Source: an uncultured Lachnospiraceae bacterium
GTDB taxonomy: Bacteria; Bacillota; Clostridia; Lachnospirales; Lachnospiraceae
Length of the DNA: 41,109 nt
Assembly: GCA_947628955.1 (NCBI GenBank)
Contig: CANRBX010000021.1
Location: 1 to 41,109 of the forward strand
Reading direction: 5' to 3'
The translations under genes were made by a program, and so were the position numbers. Positions 15,156-23,097 of this stretch are shown here, piece after piece. Position 1 is the first letter of the stretch; every line of letters begins with the position of its first letter. The notes beneath the pieces are model-generated. The model was not told the origin of the DNA and ran no database searches. It saw only the letters and a list, made by a program, of their open reading frames with translations.

Positions 15156-16457
15156 ATGAAAAAGTGCATACGGAACACGCTGCTGCTTGCCGCGGCGGTG
15201 ACGATGACTGTCGGCCTCGGAAGCCAGGCGGCGTCTGCGGAGGGCGCGGAGCTGACCGGCATGGTGCAGCAGTCGAGGTGGTACTCCGGATTCCAGGCTG
15301 TGGTTGAGAAGCTGGCCGAGGAAGAGGACATCAACATTGACTTTGAAGTCATTCCGGACGACCAGTACGACAACCTGCTGAAGATGCGCCTGAATTCCCA
15401 CGAGGCCCCGGATCTGATCGTATACCAGTTTGCGGATATTTTCGCGGCGGTAGACCCGGAAGAATTTTTCGTGGCGCTCGACGACGAGCCGTGGATGAGC
15501 AAGGTGATCGCTCCCGAGCTGACCGAGTACAACGGAAAGCATTACGGATACTGCTTTGAGTCCTCCAATGGGTTCCAGAGCCTGATCTATAATGAGGACG
15601 TGTTCGCGGATAACGGGATTGACGAGCTGCCGACGACGCTCGACGAGTTCTATGCGATCTGCGACCAGCTGAAGGAAGCGGGGATCGTCCCGATCGCAAT
15701 CCCGTCCGATACCTGGGTTCCGCAGATCTGGATGACCTCCGGTATGTCCAGGGCGCTCGGAACAGAGGAAGCCTGTGAAGACTTCGCGGAGAAGATCCTC
15801 ACAAACCAGGCGAAGTTCAACGACTACCCGGAGATGGCCGAGGTGATCGACGAGTACCTGGAGCTGTTCAAGAGAGGGTACGTGAACGAGGACTACATGA
15901 CCGTCAGCTATGACGAGATCCTCGGCAGGCTGGCCAGCGGCGAGATCGCGATGATCTACGGCGCCACCGAGATCCTCGCCTCGATCGAGGAGTCCTATCC
16001 GGACGCGAACCTGACGATCTTCAATCCGCCGGTGGGCTATGACGACAGAGATGTGCTCGCATATCTGCCGACGGCGATGGGCGTTGCGGTCAACAAGGAT
16101 ACGGAGAATCTGGACGCGATCAAGAAGGCATTCGAGCTCTGGAGCACGCCGGAGTACGGCGACCTGTATTTCGAGACGAGGCCGGGCTTCCCGAACATTG
16201 AGGGGATCGACGGAAACGAGGAAGCGATGAATCCGGACATCCCGCGCATTTACAATGAGTATATGGAGGACGGACGTGTCGTGGCTCAGATGAACCAGTA
16301 CATTGATACCCTTCAGCCGCTGTTCGGCAATACCCTGTGGGTATATTTCCTGGAGGCTCCTTCCAAGGGAAATATGGACGGCGCCGCGGTTCTGGACCGG
16401 TTCCAGGAGGATGTTGACAAATTCATGACAGAAAAGGGTGCAGAAGGCTGGCAGTAA
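15156..16457 (+). CDS. Extracellular solute-binding protein of a sugar ABC importer (family 1 type)
   Basis: The 433-residue protein has a Sec signal peptide (about 1-28, ending ASA-EG; no lipobox Cys) and the two-lobed cluster-B/family 1 binding-protein sequence, with the typical stretches LKMRLNSHEAPDLIVYQFADIF near residue 75 and GEIAMIYGATEI in the C-terminal lobe. It would capture an oligosaccharide or glycoside for the two permeases downstream. GGAGGG (15141-15146) precedes the ATG by 9 bases; an ATG at 15135 lies before this site and is rejected. No sugar hydrolase lies in the operon, so the substrate cannot be predicted. The lack of a lipid anchor is unusual for a Gram-positive binding protein. 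Confidence 0.9.
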   Translation: MKKCIRNTLLLAAAVTMTVGLGSQAASAEGAELTGMVQQSRWYSGFQAVVEKLAEEEDINIDFEVIPDDQYDNLLKMRLNSHEAPDLIVYQFADIFAAVDPEEFFVALDDEPWMSKVIAPELTEYNGKHYGYCFESSNGFQSLIYNEDVFADNGIDELPTTLDEFYAICDQLKEAGIVPIAIPSDTWVPQIWMTSGMSRALGTEEACEDFAEKILTNQAKFNDYPEMAEVIDEYLELFKRGYVNEDYMTVSYDEILGRLASGEIAMIYGATEILASIEESYPDANLTIFNPPVGYDDRDVLAYLPTAMGVAVNKDTENLDAIKKAFELWSTPEYGDLYFETRPGFPNIEGIDGNEEAMNPDIPRIYNEYMEDGRVVAQMNQYIDTLQPLFGNTLWVYFLEAPSKGNMDGAAVLDRFQEDVDKFMTEKGAEGWQ

Positions 16458-16469
16458 ACGCTGCGCAGG

Positions 16470-16525
16470 AAGGGGCTGCTGCAAGATAGACCGTTTCGGG
16501 CACTATTTTGCGGCGGCCCCTTTTA
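16470..16525 (+). terminator. Partial terminator/attenuator between binding-protein and permease genes
   Basis: AAGGGGCTGCTGCAA (16470-16484) pairs along its whole length (two G-U pairs) with TTGCGGCGGCCCCTT (16508-16522), followed by a short T run. Two further hairpins follow: GGCCCGGG/CCCGGGCC (16532-16574) and AGGAGGC/GCCTCCT (16586-16605). Read-through would give less permease than binding protein, as is common in such operons. Confidence 0.7.
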
Positions 16526-16630
16526 TGCGCAGGCCCGGGCAGGGAAATTAGCTGCTGACCGCAGCACCCGGGCCGCGCGGCAAGCAGGAGGCGAAGCTGC
16601 CTCCTATTCGATCATATGAAGGGAGATCTT

Positions 16631-17509
16631 ATGAAGACAAGTAAAAAATCTCTTTATCCTCTGTGGGCGCTGATACCTGCTCTTCTGATATATACGGTCT
16701 TTTCGGTCGCTCCGATCGCGATCAGCTTTTTTTATTCCTTCACGGACTGGAATATGAGCAGGATGTTTGAGCCCAGGTTTACCGGGCTGAAAAACTACAT
16801 GGAGCTTCTGCAGAACCCCGTCTTCCTGCGGTCAATCGCAAACACATTCATTTTTGCGCTTGCAACCACCGTGCTGAAGACCTGGCTCGGCTTTATCCTC
16901 GCGCTGGCCCTGACGAAAAAGGTTGCGGCCAGAGGCGTGCTGAGGACGATCTACTATGCGCCGTGCGTGATCAGCATTACCGTGGTGGGCGTTCTGTTCA
17001 AGGCGATCCTGGCGAACCGGGGGCTGCTGAACAATGTCCTCGGCATCCTGGGGCTGGGGGCGCTTGCGAGAGACTGGCTGGGCAGCTACGCGACGGCGCT
17101 CGGCAGCGTCATATTCGTCGAGACGTGGATGTGGGCGGGTTTTAATATGTTCATCTTTATCTCCGGGCTGCAGGCGATCTCGCCGGAGTATTACGAGAGC
17201 GCGACGCTGGACGGCGCTTCCTCGTTTGAGAAGTTCCGGAATATCACGCTTCCGCTGATCGTCCCGTCCATGACTGTCGTGGTGACGCTGAGTGTGGCGG
17301 GGGGACTGAAGGTTTTCGACATCATCTACGTGATCACGAACGGAGGGCCGGGCTTTGACACGCAGGTGCTCGCGACCTACACGTACCAGTCGTTCAGCCT
17401 GGGCTTCCTGGGCGAGTCGACGGCCGGGTCGATCATCCTGGCAGTGATCGTGGCGCTCATCTCCTTTACGATGAACCGTTACTTTACCAGGAGGGAGGTG
17501 GAGATGTGA
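16631..17509 (+). CDS. Sugar ABC importer permease (UgpA/MalF type)
   Basis: A 292-residue inner-membrane protein with six predicted transmembrane segments beginning at about residue 12 (LWALIPALLIYTVFSV). The cytoplasmic EAA loop that contacts the ATPase appears as YYESATLDGASSFEKFRNITLPL near residue 185. The ATG at 16631 is preferred over one at 16616 because GGGAG (16621-16625) lies between them. It pairs with the next gene to form the heterodimeric channel. No ATPase gene is in the operon, so a shared MsmK/UgpC-type ATPase encoded elsewhere is expected. Confidence 0.92.
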   Translation: MKTSKKSLYPLWALIPALLIYTVFSVAPIAISFFYSFTDWNMSRMFEPRFTGLKNYMELLQNPVFLRSIANTFIFALATTVLKTWLGFILALALTKKVAARGVLRTIYYAPCVISITVVGVLFKAILANRGLLNNVLGILGLGALARDWLGSYATALGSVIFVETWMWAGFNMFIFISGLQAISPEYYESATLDGASSFEKFRNITLPLIVPSMTVVVTLSVAGGLKVFDIIYVITNGGPGFDTQVLATYTYQSFSLGFLGESTAGSIILAVIVALISFTMNRYFTRREVEM

Positions 17510-18333
17510 TGAAGGCCAGAAAGAGGATGGGGCAGACGGTCCTCTCCGTTGTGATGATCGCCTTTGCCCTGATTTATGTGATCCCGTTTCTGATGATGAT
17601 CCTCGGCTCCTTCAAGACGCAGGCGGAGGCGTCCATGTTCAACCTGAGCCTGCCGTCCGAGTGGCTGTTCTCAAATTATGCGCATGTCATGGAGAACGGA
17701 AAGATCGTGCAGGGCTACGTCAACAGCGTGATCATCACGCTGCCCGTGACGGTGATCTCGGTGCTTTTAGGGGCAGTGTCCGGCATTGTGATCTCCAGGA
17801 GAAATGACAGGCTGACGACAGGGATCTACTATTATTTCATATTCGGCCTGACGCTGACGCTGCAGATCGCCTCGATCTTTTTCCTTCTGAAGGCGCTGGA
17901 TATCTACGGCACGTTTCTGGCCGTCATCTGCATTTTCGTCTCTCTGCGGATCCCGTTCACGGTGATGACCTTCTGCAGCTTTGTCAAGGGCGTGCCGCGC
18001 GAGCTGGACGAGGCCGCGGCGATCGACGGCTGCAATTTCCTGCAGATGATCTCGAGGGTGCTCCTTCCGGTGCTCAAGCCGATCATGGTCACAAATATCG
18101 TCATCACCTCCATTGACGTCTGGAACAACTTTATGATACCGTTATTTTACCTCGGATCCGCCAAAAAGGCGACCGTCTCGATGGCAATCTACAGCTTCTT
18201 CGGGAGATACAACCGTGACTGGCAGTTTGTGTTCGCGGCGCTGATGCTGGCCGTCATCCCGATGCTGCTTCTGTTCATCATCCTGCAGAAGCATATCATC
18301 GCCGGCATGACGACGGGGGCGGTGAAGGGATAG
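17509..18333 (+). CDS. Sugar ABC importer permease (UgpE/MalG type)
   Basis: A 274-residue six-span permease with the EAA loop ELDEAAAIDGCNFLQMISRVLLPV near residue 165 and a C-terminus GAVKG, typical of the MalG/UgpE group. Its ATG overlaps the TGA of the previous gene (ATGTGATG), so the two subunits are translationally coupled, with GGAGGGAGG just upstream. It completes the channel fed by the binding protein at 15156-16457. Confidence 0.92.
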   Translation: MKARKRMGQTVLSVVMIAFALIYVIPFLMMILGSFKTQAEASMFNLSLPSEWLFSNYAHVMENGKIVQGYVNSVIITLPVTVISVLLGAVSGIVISRRNDRLTTGIYYYFIFGLTLTLQIASIFFLLKALDIYGTFLAVICIFVSLRIPFTVMTFCSFVKGVPRELDEAAAIDGCNFLQMISRVLLPVLKPIMVTNIVITSIDVWNNFMIPLFYLGSAKKATVSMAIYSFFGRYNRDWQFVFAALMLAVIPMLLLFIILQKHIIAGMTTGAVKG

Positions 18334-18374
18334 AAGTGTATGGGATTCCGGAAGGATGAACAGCCGCAAAGGGG

Positions 18375-18405
18375 CAGGGCGTCCGGAATCGTTAAACTTA
18401 ATGAC
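18375..18405 (+). repeat. 31-bp palindromic element, copy B
   Basis: It matches 10164-10194 at 30 of 31 positions. Here it lies in the 96-base gap between the second permease and the Gfo/Idh/MocA gene, upstream of that gene's ribosome binding site (GGAGG at 18418-18422). It could be an operator, an mRNA processing site or a dispersed repeat. Confidence 0.75.
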
Positions 18406-18429
18406 GCTGTTTTGGAAGGAGGAACGAAG

Positions 18430-19500
18430 ATGAAAGCAAGGATCATGGTAATCGGATATGGCTGGCGCGCGGATTTTTACTGCAGGATCGCAAAAATCCT
18501 GCCGGAGAGGTTTGAAATCTGCGCCCGGGTGCTGCGGACGCCGGAGCGCGCGGCGGAGGTCGCGGAAAAGGAAAATGTGTTTGCGACCTGCGAGCTGGAG
18601 CGCGCGCTGGAGCTGAAGCCGGACTATGCGGTGCTCTGCATTCCGCGGGAGCAGGCGAAGAACTATCTGATCTGCCTGATGGAGGCCGGAGTGCCGGTGC
18701 TCTGCGAGACGCCGCCCGGAAAGGACACGCAGGAGCTCGAGGAGCTCTGGCAGGCGTCGCAGAGGCTGCATGGCCGCGTGCAGGTGGCGGAGCAGTATTT
18801 CCTGCAGCCGTATTACGCGGCGGTGCAGAGTGTGATTGACGCGGGGTATCTCGGCGAGGTAAACGAGGTGATGCTCTCCGCCGTCCACGGGTACCATGCC
18901 GTCAGCATATACAGAAAATTCCTGGGGCTTGACTGCGAAAACTGCGTGATCCGGGGACAGAAGCTGTTCTCCCCGGTGACGGTGACGAACGGGCGCGGCG
19001 GCTTCGACTATTCCGGGAGCGTGACGCAGGCCGACCGCGACTGGGCGGCGCTCTGCTTTGAGAACGGAAAGACCGCGTTCCTGGATTTTTCCGGCGAACA
19101 GTATTTCTCCCCGATCCGCGTCCGCAGGTGGAACATCCGCGGCGTCCGCGGGGAGGTCAATGACGACACGGTGTGCTTCCTGAACGAGGGAAACCAGGCG
19201 GTGCGCCAGCAGCTGGAGAGGCTGGATATCGGGATCAACAACAACAGCGAGTGGTCGCACAGGGGGATCATGTTCCTGGACAGGATGGTGTACGAGAATC
19301 CGTTCTACCCGGCGAGGATGAACGACGATGAGACTGCGGTGGCCTCCTGCATGGAGAAGATGATGGAATATGTGCAGACGGGCCGGGAGTTCTATCCCCT
19401 GAGGGACGGACTTCAGGACGCATACCTGTCGTTTGAGATGGAGCGCGCACTCGGCAGCGGCGAGCCGGTGCAGACCGGCACCCGAATCTGGGGACGCTGA
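18430..19500 (+). CDS. Gfo/Idh/MocA-family protein with altered EKP motif
   Basis: The 356-residue protein has an N-terminal Rossmann fold (VIGYGWRADFYCRIA, 7-21) and a C-terminal alpha/beta domain of the glucose-fructose oxidoreductase family, whose members oxidise or reduce sugars and cyclitols with NAD(P). The position that normally reads CEKP, with the catalytic Lys, reads CETP (92-95). The typical substrate-side His is in GYHAVSIYRKF. The change argues against ordinary dehydrogenase chemistry, although a subgroup of this family in Clostridia may share it. It sits in the sugar importer operon, so a role on the imported sugar is likely. ATG 18430 follows GGAGG. Confidence 0.85.
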   Translation: MKARIMVIGYGWRADFYCRIAKILPERFEICARVLRTPERAAEVAEKENVFATCELERALELKPDYAVLCIPREQAKNYLICLMEAGVPVLCETPPGKDTQELEELWQASQRLHGRVQVAEQYFLQPYYAAVQSVIDAGYLGEVNEVMLSAVHGYHAVSIYRKFLGLDCENCVIRGQKLFSPVTVTNGRGGFDYSGSVTQADRDWAALCFENGKTAFLDFSGEQYFSPIRVRRWNIRGVRGEVNDDTVCFLNEGNQAVRQQLERLDIGINNNSEWSHRGIMFLDRMVYENPFYPARMNDDETAVASCMEKMMEYVQTGREFYPLRDGLQDAYLSFEMERALGSGEPVQTGTRIWGR

Positions 19501-19528
19501 GGGCATCTGCCCCGCCGGACGGCATGGC

Positions 19529-19681
19529 GGCAGACAAAGACGTGCCGGCGGCACGGAAGGCAGATGCAGGCATGATGCCGGCGGACAAAGACGTGCCGGA
19601 GGCATGAAAGGCAGATGCAGGCATGACGCCGGCGGACAAAGACGTGCCGGAGGCATGGAAGGCAGGTGCGGGCGTGACGCC
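19529..19681 (+). repeat. Three tandem 51-bp repeats upstream of the sensor kinase gene
   Basis: Copies lie at 19529-19579, 19580-19630 and 19631-19681, differing at a few bases. Each contains ACAAAGACGTGCCGG and a downstream GGCAGATGCAGGC-type segment. The unit equals 17 codons, and the third copy reads in frame into the kinase as ADKDVPEAWKAGAGV, but earlier copies carry stops in that frame. It may be a leader element or a variable N-terminal extension. Confidence 0.85.
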
Positions 19682-19709
19682 CGGCAGACGGCTTCGGAGA
19701 GGTGGTCTT

Positions 19710-21566
19710 TTGCGGAAATATCAGTTTCAGAGACAGATTACGCTGAAAAACATTGTGGTGGCAGTGATCGTGACGGTGCTTATGACTGTCATCTTTCTGG
19801 GCTATGTGATCTATACGGGCTGGGATTCCTTTGAGGAACAGGTGGATGTGCAGCTTCAGGGGGTTGTCTCCCAGCTCGACAATACCCTGCAGACCGCGGA
19901 CGGCGTCGCGCTGCAGCTCGCCGCGAACAGCCTGATCCTGGAGTCCTTCGAGGCGATGCAGGCGTACGAGGGCGAGAACAATTATTTTGTTGACAACCCG
20001 GCGGTAAACTACGCCCTGACGCAGCACATGAGCAGCTACATGCTGAAGCGCAGCTCCTACAAGCGGATCTGCCTGTTCGACCGGAAGCAGAACCTGTCCT
20101 ATATGGGGAATCTGGTGAACTACGGGTTTCTGAAAAAGGACTGCCCGGATACCTCCCTGTTCACGGACACGGCGGCGTATTTTGACGGGAGCGGGAAGGC
20201 CAGGCTGTTTCGGATCGACCTGCAGGATCCGTACGTCCGCAATCCGACGCCGACCATTTCCGTTCTGCGGGAGATCCGGGACTACCAGCTGCTTCCGTCG
20301 AAAAGTCTGGGATATGTCCAGGTGCAGATCTCCCCTGAGAGCTTTTCCTATGATGAGCTTCTGGCGAAGGATACAGAGTGCTGCCTGCTGTCGCAGCAGG
20401 GGCATGAGGTGCTGCAGTCGTACGGCGAAAATCTGGACGCAGCTTCGGTGCAGAGGCTCCTGGAATACCCGGACGGCGCGGTGAGGGGCGGGATGTACAT
20501 TGTCCGCCGGGAGCTCCCGGAGTACGGGATCACCGTGTTCATCGCGGCGAAAAACCGGAACCTGATCCGGAACCTCGCGTCGATCTTCATGTGGACTCTG
20601 CTGCTGCTTGTCTCCGTGATCGTGATCATCTGCGTCGGCCAGGCTCAGATCGTCCGCAAGACGATGCAGCCGGTCGTGCAGATGTGCGACATGCTCGAGG
20701 GGATCCAGATAGACGAGAATCTCCAGGAGATACCGCTTGTCGCGGATCAGGAGGTCGACGAGCTGAGGCAGCTGAACGTGGCGTTCGACAGCCTGGTGAA
20801 GAACCTGAAGCTGTCCATGGAGAGGGCCATGGTCAGCAGGGTGAACGAGATCCAGAGCCAGATGTTTGCGATGCAGTCGCAGATGAACCCGCATTTTATC
20901 CACAACATCCTCACGATCATCTCGGCGATGGCCGGGACGGAGGAAGAGAAGAAGATCCCGGAGATCTGCGGGAAGCTCTCGGATATGATACGGTACAGCA
21001 CGAATTACTCGGACAGCTACGGGAGCCTGAAGGAGGAGATCCGCCATGCGGAGAACTATCTGGAGCTGATGAAGGTCCGGTATGAGGACCGCTTCCGGTA
21101 CACGATGGCCTGGGTCGGCGACACGCAGGAATGCCAGATGCCCCGCTTCATCATCCAGCCGCTGATCGAGAACTGCTTCTCCCACGGCTTCAACCGCAGG
21201 CCGTTCCCCTGGGAGATTGTCGTCCGGATCTTTGCGTCGGAGGAATGCTGGGAGATCCGGATCCGGGACAACGGGAGAGGGATAGCGCCCGGCGAGCTGT
21301 CGCAGCTGAAACAGGAGCTGGAGCAGATGCGCAGGCGCGACATGGGCGAGCTGATGCAGGAACTTCGGATCGGAGGCCTTTCGGTCCGGAACGTGTATGC
21401 GCGGCTGTACATTGCCTATGGAGAACAGATGATTTTTGAATTGGAGAGCAATGATTCCGGAACCCTGATAACAGTCGGAGGAAAATATGAAAATACGGGT
21501 GATGGTGGTGGAGGACGAGCCTCCGATCCTGAGAAGCATCTGCAGGATGACAGAGACGCTCAATGA
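19710..21566 (+). CDS. YesM-type sensor histidine kinase
   Basis: A 618-residue membrane sensor with an N-terminal helix (about 14-35), an extracellular sensor region of about 250 residues, a second helix (about 290-313), a HAMP-like segment, a His-kinase domain with the phosphoacceptor His395 in QMNPHFIHNILTIIS, and a HATPase domain with RDNGRGI near residue 520. This is the Gram-positive 5TM-less YesM/LytS-like layout that typically controls carbohydrate uptake genes with a YesN-type partner. I prefer a TTG start at 19710 (AGAGGTGG just upstream); an ATG at 19623 inside the 51-bp repeats would add 29 residues. Its 3' end overlaps the regulator gene by 80 bases. Confidence 0.9.
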   Translation: MRKYQFQRQITLKNIVVAVIVTVLMTVIFLGYVIYTGWDSFEEQVDVQLQGVVSQLDNTLQTADGVALQLAANSLILESFEAMQAYEGENNYFVDNPAVNYALTQHMSSYMLKRSSYKRICLFDRKQNLSYMGNLVNYGFLKKDCPDTSLFTDTAAYFDGSGKARLFRIDLQDPYVRNPTPTISVLREIRDYQLLPSKSLGYVQVQISPESFSYDELLAKDTECCLLSQQGHEVLQSYGENLDAASVQRLLEYPDGAVRGGMYIVRRELPEYGITVFIAAKNRNLIRNLASIFMWTLLLLVSVIVIICVGQAQIVRKTMQPVVQMCDMLEGIQIDENLQEIPLVADQEVDELRQLNVAFDSLVKNLKLSMERAMVSRVNEIQSQMFAMQSQMNPHFIHNILTIISAMAGTEEEKKIPEICGKLSDMIRYSTNYSDSYGSLKEEIRHAENYLELMKVRYEDRFRYTMAWVGDTQECQMPRFIIQPLIENCFSHGFNRRPFPWEIVVRIFASEECWEIRIRDNGRGIAPGELSQLKQELEQMRRRDMGELMQELRIGGLSVRNVYARLYIAYGEQMIFELESNDSGTLITVGGKYENTGDGGGGRASDPEKHLQDDRDAQ

Positions 21567-23013
21567 GAATTTCAAAGTGACTGCCGCGGCGGAGGACGGC
21601 GGGGAGGCGATCCGCTACCTGGAGGAGCACGGCAGAGAGGTGGATGTGCTGTTCGTGGATATGAACCTCCCGGTCGTCAACGGGAGGGAGCTGCTGGAGT
21701 ACGTGACCGGACGAAAGCTGCGGCTGATCCCGGTCGTGATCAGCGGCTATACGGATTACGAGTATATGAAGAGCGCGATCTCCAACAACGCGATGGATTA
21801 CCTGCGCAAGCCGCTGAATGCCGGCGAGATGAAGCTGCTGCTCGGGCGGATCGAGGAGCGCTGCCGGCAGCTGCAGTTCGAGGAAAAGGAGCAGGATCTG
21901 AAGAAGGCGCTGATGGGAGAGAGCAGCCCCGCGAGGTCGGCGGAGCCGCCGTCCGCGCAGCAGGAGTACAGCATGGTCCTGCTGACCTTCGGGATCAGCT
22001 GCGGGTATTCCGTGGAAAATGAGTGGAACTTTGAGGCGGTCTGCCGCCGCCTGGGCCTGGAAGAAAAGCTTTCCTCTGTCCTCCCGCACGAGAGGTTCTG
22101 GATCGTGGACGGAAAATACGTGAATGAAAAGCTGATCTTTGTGAGGAAGGACAGCGCGCTGGACAGCGGCAGCCTGCAGCAGGTGCTCGCCCGGCTGGAC
22201 TGCCGTCCGCTGGTGCTGACGACGGTGTACTACAGGGAGGGGATCAGGCTGGAAAACATCCTTCCGGTCTACCGGCAGCTGCAGAGGTATACGAGGGATC
22301 ACATGTTTTTTGCAAGGGATGCGCTCTTTGTCTACTGCACGGACAAGCCGCCGGAGGGAGACCCGCGCAGGAAGGCGGAGATCGACCGCCTGGTGCGCCA
22401 GTGCAGCGCCGACGGGATGGAGAAGATCTGCGCCTGCTTTACCCGAGTGCTTGCGCTGCTCACGGAGCGGCCGGTCACATACCGGGAAGCGGTGCACGAC
22501 ATCCGCTATTTCATTTTCCGGGTCTGCGCGGAGCGCCCGGGGCACCGGGAATATTTTGAGCTGGAGGACGAGATCCAGTTTATCCTGGAGAATTATTATA
22601 CGGCGGGAGAGATTGCGGAGGCATTCCGGGAGGTGTTCCGCAACCTGTTCGGGGCGCTGTCGGCGGAGTCGGGCGAGAAGGACGTGCTGGCCGGAAGGAT
22701 GAAGGATTATCTGGACGCGAATTTCCGCCTGAACATCACCAGCCAGATGCTTGCCGAGCGCTTCGGCTTCGCGCCTTCGTACCTGAGCAGTATCTTCAAG
22801 CAGTACTACGGGGTGACCCCGGTCTACTACATGGTCCGGAGGCGGGTGGAGGAAGGCAAGCGCCTGCTCGCGGAGAGCGGGGCAAAGATCAAGGACGTGG
22901 CGAGGATGCTCGGCTATGAGGATTCGCTGTACTTTTCAAAGGTTTTTAAAAAGATCGTCGGGATGAGCCCGAAGGAATATGTGCGGATGGCTGCGGGGAC
23001 TGCGGAGAAATAG
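21487..23013 (+). CDS. YesN-type response regulator, receiver plus AraC DNA-binding domain
   Basis: The 508-residue regulator has an N-terminal receiver (VVEDEPP, phosphoacceptor Asp58 in LFVDMNLPVVNG, Lys in RKPLN), a long middle region of unknown fold, and a C-terminal AraC/XylS domain (about 405-503) with two helix-turn-helix units and the signature RVEEGKRLLAESGAKIKDVARMLGYEDSLYFSKVFKK. It is the cognate partner of the kinase whose gene it overlaps and most likely activates the importer operon just upstream. GGAGG precedes the ATG by 6 bases. Its stop codon lies inside the terminator stem. Confidence 0.94.
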   Translation: MKIRVMVVEDEPPILRSICRMTETLNENFKVTAAAEDGGEAIRYLEEHGREVDVLFVDMNLPVVNGRELLEYVTGRKLRLIPVVISGYTDYEYMKSAISNNAMDYLRKPLNAGEMKLLLGRIEERCRQLQFEEKEQDLKKALMGESSPARSAEPPSAQQEYSMVLLTFGISCGYSVENEWNFEAVCRRLGLEEKLSSVLPHERFWIVDGKYVNEKLIFVRKDSALDSGSLQQVLARLDCRPLVLTTVYYREGIRLENILPVYRQLQRYTRDHMFFARDALFVYCTDKPPEGDPRRKAEIDRLVRQCSADGMEKICACFTRVLALLTERPVTYREAVHDIRYFIFRVCAERPGHREYFELEDEIQFILENYYTAGEIAEAFREVFRNLFGALSAESGEKDVLAGRMKDYLDANFRLNITSQMLAERFGFAPSYLSSIFKQYYGVTPVYYMVRRRVEEGKRLLAESGAKIKDVARMLGYEDSLYFSKVFKKIVGMSPKEYVRMAAGTAEK

Positions 23014-23032
23014 TCCCCGCAGCTGCTTTTTA
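22990..23032 (+). terminator. Rho-independent terminator of the sugar/two-component operon
   Basis: GCTGCGGGGACT (22990-23001) and AGTCCCCGCAGC (23012-23023) form a perfect 12-bp stem with a 10-base loop, followed by TGCTTTTTAA. The regulator's last codons and its TAG stop lie within the hairpin. Confidence 0.9.
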
Positions 23033-23097
23033 ATACTCTTTTTATAATTTTTATAGTATACTGGATGACAGGTAAATTTTACGGATGGAGGTATACT

